Positions 5,951-8,358 of a DNA stretch of 8,358 bases are shown in pieces. How positions within the stretch are numbered: position 1 is the first letter of the stretch; the number at the start of each line of letters is the position of its first letter. The position numbers and the translations under genes are program-made. The DNA is from Erysipelotrichia bacterium (GTDB lineage Bacteria > Bacillota_I > Bacilli_A > Erysipelotrichales > Erysipelotrichaceae). The DNA is taken from contig SAAR01000150.1 in NCBI GenBank assembly GCA_009916335.1, forward strand, positions 1 through 8,358, in the 5' to 3' direction. The notes beneath the pieces were generated by a model that saw only the letters and a list, made by a program, of their open reading frames with translations, made no database searches and was not told the DNA's origin.

Positions 5951-7306
5951 ATGTTATTCCTGTTAATCATACATAAAATTACCGTCAATCTGGCGCCGGC
6001 CGATTTACCAAAGGAGGGCGGCCGGTTCGATCTGGCGATTGCGCTGGGCATTCTGGCGGCTTCCGGGCAGATCCCGGATCAGTTACTGGCGGAGTATGAG
6101 TTTTTAGGGGAACTGGCATTAACCGGCGATGTGCGTTCGGTGTTAGGTGTGTTGCCGGCGGTATTAGCTGCCGGACGGGCCGGGCGCACACTGGTGGTAC
6201 CGCGCATGAATGGCGCGGAAGCCAGCCTGATCCAGCAGTACCGGGCATATCTGAGTGATTCCTTGCTGCAGGTTTGTGGCTGGCTGGCCGGAGAACAGGC
6301 GTTGCCGGTAGCCGAAAGTGTGGCCGGTGAAGCGGACTTAACGCCGGTGGCAGATCTGCAGGATGTGATTGGTCAGCAGACCGGGAAACGGGCGCTGGAA
6401 ATCGCGGCCAGCGGACAACATCATTTGCTGTTTATGGGGCCGCCGGGTACCGGGAAAAGTATGCTGGCGAGCCGTCTGCCCGGTATCTTGCCGGAAATGA
6501 GCGATGAAGAGGCGCAGCAAACGGCGGCCCTGCATTCGATTGGCGGTCTTAACCCCGGCAAGGTGAACTGGAAACTCCGGCCGTTCCGCTCACCGCATCA
6601 CAGTGCTTCTTCCGTGGCGCTGGTGGGAGGCGGCAGTAAACCCCGTCCCGGCGAGATTTCGCTGGCGCATAACGGGGTGTTGTTTATGGATGAACTCACG
6701 GAGTTTGAACGCAGAACACTGGATTCCCTGCGTGAGCCACTGGAGACCGGACATATCACCATCTCCCGCGCCGCCCGGCAGATGGAGTTTCCGTCGCGTT
6801 TTCAGCTGATTGCCGCGATGAATCCGAGCCCGTGCGGGCATCTGGATGACCAGCAGCGGGCCAGCCCCGAACAGGTGCTGCGTTATCTGGGCAAACTCTC
6901 CGGCCCGTTTCTCGATCGCTTTGATTTGACGGTGGAAATCCCGCTGTTGCCGAAAGGCAGTCTCAGCCAGAAAGCGGAACGCGGCGAAAGCAGCGCGGAC
7001 ATCCGGGCGCGGGTGATGGCAACCCGCGAGCGGCAGTTCGCCCGCAGCGGGAAACTGAATGCGATGCTGGAGAGCCGCGAGATTGAGCGGGATTGTGCTC
7101 TGCTCACCGAAGACGCGCAGTTTTTGGAAAATGCCATTCACAAGTTAGGTTTGTCGTTGCGGGCGTGGCACAAGCTGCTGAAGGTCTCACGCACCATTGC
7201 CGATATTGCCGGCGAGCCGCAGATCCAGCGGCAGCATCTGATCGAAGCATTGGGCTACCGGGCGATGGACCGGCTGTTTCAGCGACTGAAAACACAGCGT
7301 TTCTGA
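5951..7306 (+). pseudogene. comM: comM (yifB) 3' fragment, Mg-chelatase-like AAA+ ATPase cut by the element
   Basis: ComM is a hexameric AAA+ helicase that promotes branch migration during natural transformation. From about 5975 the frame encodes 443 residues that align by eye with E. coli YifB/ComM from its residue 64 to the end. Visible motifs, numbered from ATG 5951: the ChlI-type domain remnant (to about 135), Walker A GPPGTGKS (163-170), Walker B region NGVLFMDEL (241-249), sensor RFQLIAAMNPSP (283-294), arginine-finger region SGPFLDRFDL (317-326) and the Mg-chelatase C-terminal domain. The first 64 or so residues are missing; the first eight codons, MLFLLIIH, come from element DNA. There is no good ribosome binding site at 5951, although a TATAAT overlaps it. 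The ChlI domain is broken and the native promoter is lost, so the product is probably inactive while the element is integrated. Precise excision would restore the gene. It is GC-rich, unlike the DNA to its left. Confidence 0.9.
5960..5980. other. Right attachment junction between element and comM
   Basis: AT-rich element sequence gives way to comM coding sequence at about 5975, where AAAATTACCGTCAATCTGG encodes K-I-T-V-N-L, conserved in ComM (KKITINLAP in E. coli). Upstream codons in the same frame (5951-5974) do not match ComM. Serine integrases cross over at a 2-bp core inside attP and attB sites of about 40-50 bp, so the exact crossover cannot be fixed without the other junction or an empty site. 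Confidence 0.65.
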
Positions 7307-7309
7307 GTC

Positions 7310-7334
7310 TCCCGGCTCAGATGCCGAGCCGGGA
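7310..7334. terminator. GC-rich hairpin between convergent comM and secreted-protein gene
   Basis: TCCCGGCTC (7310-7318) and GAGCCGGGA (7326-7334) form a perfect 9-bp stem with a seven-base loop, four bases after the comM stop and ten before the end of the minus-strand gene. The position suits a shared bidirectional terminator. No T-run follows on either strand, so the strength is uncertain. Confidence 0.6.
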
Positions 7335-7343
7335 ACACGGGGA

Positions 7344-8030
7344 TCAGTCAAGGAAATCGCTGACTTCTTTTTTCTCATATTTGGCCAGGGTCAGCCAGGG
7401 GCGTGGCGTTGCGGCCTGCTTTGCGGGTTCAATCTGCATCTGGTAATGATGGAAACCATTTTTGGTTTTTTTCTCCAGCGACAGCGGGATCTGCAACGTG
7501 TCTGACCACAATAGCGTCAGTTCGGTTTCTTTGTTTTCCTGCTTATACCAGGTCGCACCGGCGGGAGCCGGTTTATCCAGACGGGTCATTTTCTGCAGTG
7601 CGGCCGGTTTAAAGATGTGGGCATGCAGTGTCCAGTCCGGCACAAAATTGGCCTGTCCGTATTCACCCGGCGGGTAATACACAATCGCTTTATGGACCGG
7701 ATCGACATAGTTCAGGGTCAGAGAGCCATCGGCATTATTGGTCAGCCATTGTGCCGATGTCTGATAATTGAAATGATCATGCGGTGCCTGCATTTCATTA
7801 TGCTCATTGTGTTCTGCCTCGGTGCGGATGCCTGCCGGGATCAGCCGCTCACTCCAGATGGTCTGGCCATCCCGGATCCAGCAGTCCTGATAGCGCAGCG
7901 TTTTGACCACGCCTTCTTCCGTGGTTTCGGTGGTGGTGTAGTGAATAATGGCATCTACCGGTGGCAATTCACTGGCACTGCTCAGCATGGGGGCGCTCAG
8001 CAACCCCAGAAGAATAAAGATGTGACGCAT
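7344..8030 (-). CDS. Secreted or periplasmic protein of unknown function
   Basis: I do not recognise this 228-residue family. The N-terminus (MRHIFILLGLLSAPMLSSAS) is a clear Sec signal peptide with probable cleavage near residue 20. There is no lipobox cysteine, so it should be soluble in the periplasm or outside the cell. The mature part looks beta-rich, has a single cysteine (C50) and a histidine-rich stretch (H74, H77, H84, H86) plus H136 and H138, which might bind a metal. The start at 8030 has AAGGA about 6 bases upstream. It lies on the same strand as the alkaline phosphatase gene, 74 bp downstream of it, and may be cotranscribed, but a hairpin lies in the gap. It is GC-rich like comM and belongs to the host chromosome. 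Metal binding and a link to the phosphatase are only suggestions. Confidence 0.8.
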   Translation of the reverse strand: MRHIFILLGLLSAPMLSSASELPPVDAIIHYTTTETTEEGVVKTLRYQDCWIRDGQTIWSERLIPAGIRTEAEHNEHNEMQAPHDHFNYQTSAQWLTNNADGSLTLNYVDPVHKAIVYYPPGEYGQANFVPDWTLHAHIFKPAALQKMTRLDKPAPAGATWYKQENKETELTLLWSDTLQIPLSLEKKTKNGFHHYQMQIEPAKQAATPRPWLTLAKYEKKEVSDFLD

Positions 8031-8049
8031 AATTTTTCCTTGCTCAGGG

Positions 8050-8086
8050 CGCGGGGAGCAACACTGTTTCCGGTATTGTCCCCGCG
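8050..8086. repeat. Inverted repeat between phosphatase and secreted-protein genes
   Basis: CGCGGGGA (8050-8057) and TCCCCGCG (8079-8086) are perfectly complementary over 8 bp with a 21-base loop. It lies in the 74-bp gap downstream of the alkaline phosphatase on the minus strand. No T-run follows on the minus strand. It may be an attenuating or transcript-stabilising stem that lowers expression of the downstream gene. Confidence 0.4.
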
Positions 8087-8104
8087 TTATTCTGTTGTTG
8101 CGGA

Positions 8105-8358
8105 TTAATAACCGGCGGCTGATTTAACTAATGAGAAGACCGCGGTATTTTCCATCGTGCCTTTGAAGCTGTTGGCACCGGCTCCATCGGCAAACAGCAT
8201 CACGTCGCCGCCGCCATGGGTTTCAGAGGATAAACGGATGCCGGCTTCCTGCAGATAATCATCTGCCTGTACCTGCTCGCTGGTCAGATCAGGGCGGGTT
8301 GCCGGACGGTTGCTGCCGTTACCGAATACCAGCGTGGTATAAGGCCGACCATCGACAT
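8105..8358 (-). CDS. Alkaline phosphatase, C-terminal fragment
   Basis: Only the last 84 codons are in the window; the gene continues past the right edge. The frame reads VDGRPYTTLVFGNGSN, then ETHGGGDVMLFADGAGANSFKGTMENTAVF, and ends in KSAAGY. The E-T-H-G-G-x-D-V motif, followed by a small-residue stretch G-x-G-A and G-x-[MT]-[ED]-x-x-x-[IV]-F, is the C-terminal signature of alkaline phosphatases, with the histidine as a zinc ligand. The enzyme hydrolyses phosphate monoesters in the periplasm to supply phosphate. The HGGxDV form resembles the bacterial and eukaryotic-like alkaline phosphatases more than E. coli PhoA (EHTGSQ), so I give no symbol. The remaining active-site residues cannot be checked here. 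Confidence 0.88.
   Translation of the reverse strand, partial: VDGRPYTTLVFGNGSNRPATRPDLTSEQVQADDYLQEAGIRLSSETHGGGDVMLFADGAGANSFKGTMENTAVFSLVKSAAGY

Larger units (their letters stand above)
1..5974. mobile_element. Right-hand part of an integrative mobilizable plasmid-like element inserted in comM
   Basis: Seen: an AT-rich block carries a replication initiator with iterons, a MOBV relaxase and a large serine recombinase, and ends abruptly against GC-rich comM coding sequence at about 5975. The recombinase start codon lies about 60 bp from this edge and the gene reads inward, the usual arrangement for serine-integrase elements. The comM sequence to the right lacks its first 64 or so codons, and these do not occur elsewhere in the window, so the left end lies beyond position 1. 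Inferred: a plasmid able to be mobilized and to replicate was integrated by its own recombinase, with an acyltransferase as cargo. An IS3-family element at the left is a later insertion or part of the same island. The boundary could be off by a few bases because attB is not visible. Confidence 0.75.

Noticed and set aside
6590..7141. Long minus-strand open frames opposite comM
   Set aside because: They are shadows of the GC-rich comM frame, which carries the clear AAA+ motifs. Their translations are rich in Arg, Pro, Ala and His without domain features.
7403..8108. Plus-strand open frames opposite the secreted-protein gene
   Set aside because: The minus-strand frame has a signal peptide and a ribosome binding site. 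The opposite frames have neither and run into the phosphatase gap.

Overview
The window joins two kinds of DNA. From the left edge to about position 5974 it is AT-rich, with gene content typical of a mobile element. From about 5975 to the right edge it is GC-rich chromosomal sequence. The chromosomal side has the 3' part of comM (yifB; a Mg-chelatase-like AAA+ ATPase of natural transformation), a small secreted protein of unknown function, and the end of an alkaline phosphatase gene. The comM similarity and codon use suggest a gammaproteobacterium. Aeromonadales is my guess at the group, but the sequence alone does not settle it.

Mobile side, left to right. (1) The window opens inside an IS3-family insertion sequence read on the minus strand: the first 11 codons of orfA and a terminal repeat that ends at 98. 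(2) Ten perfect copies of the pentamer CTTGC (99-148) begin at the very next base, followed by a promoter-like sequence. (3) Next is a complete O-antigen-type acyltransferase with a C-terminal SGNH domain (202-2142). (4) A convergent minus-strand gene (2136-2810) is probably a Rep_3-like plasmid replication initiator. (5) About 505 bases without a credible gene follow. They hold a replication origin with four head-to-tail 22-bp iterons (3051-3138), a fifth copy just upstream of rep, AT-rich DNA, a possible MOBV nic site, and a cluster of mutually exclusive hairpins. (6) A MOBV (Mob_Pre) relaxase (3316-4203) comes next. (7) Back-to-back terminators separate it from a convergent large serine recombinase (4227-5915), whose start lies about 60 bp from the junction with comM.

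Interpretation: this is the right-hand part of a mobilizable plasmid, or plasmid-like integrative element, that a large serine recombinase inserted into comM at the codons for the conserved ITVNLAP segment, about 64 residues into the protein. Recombinase, relaxase and replicon would serve integration/excision, conjugative transfer with a helper, and replication after excision. The acyltransferase would be cargo that alters surface polysaccharide, possibly with variable expression because of its pentamer tract. The left junction and the 5' part of comM lie outside the window. The target gene is cut and probably non-functional while the element is integrated.
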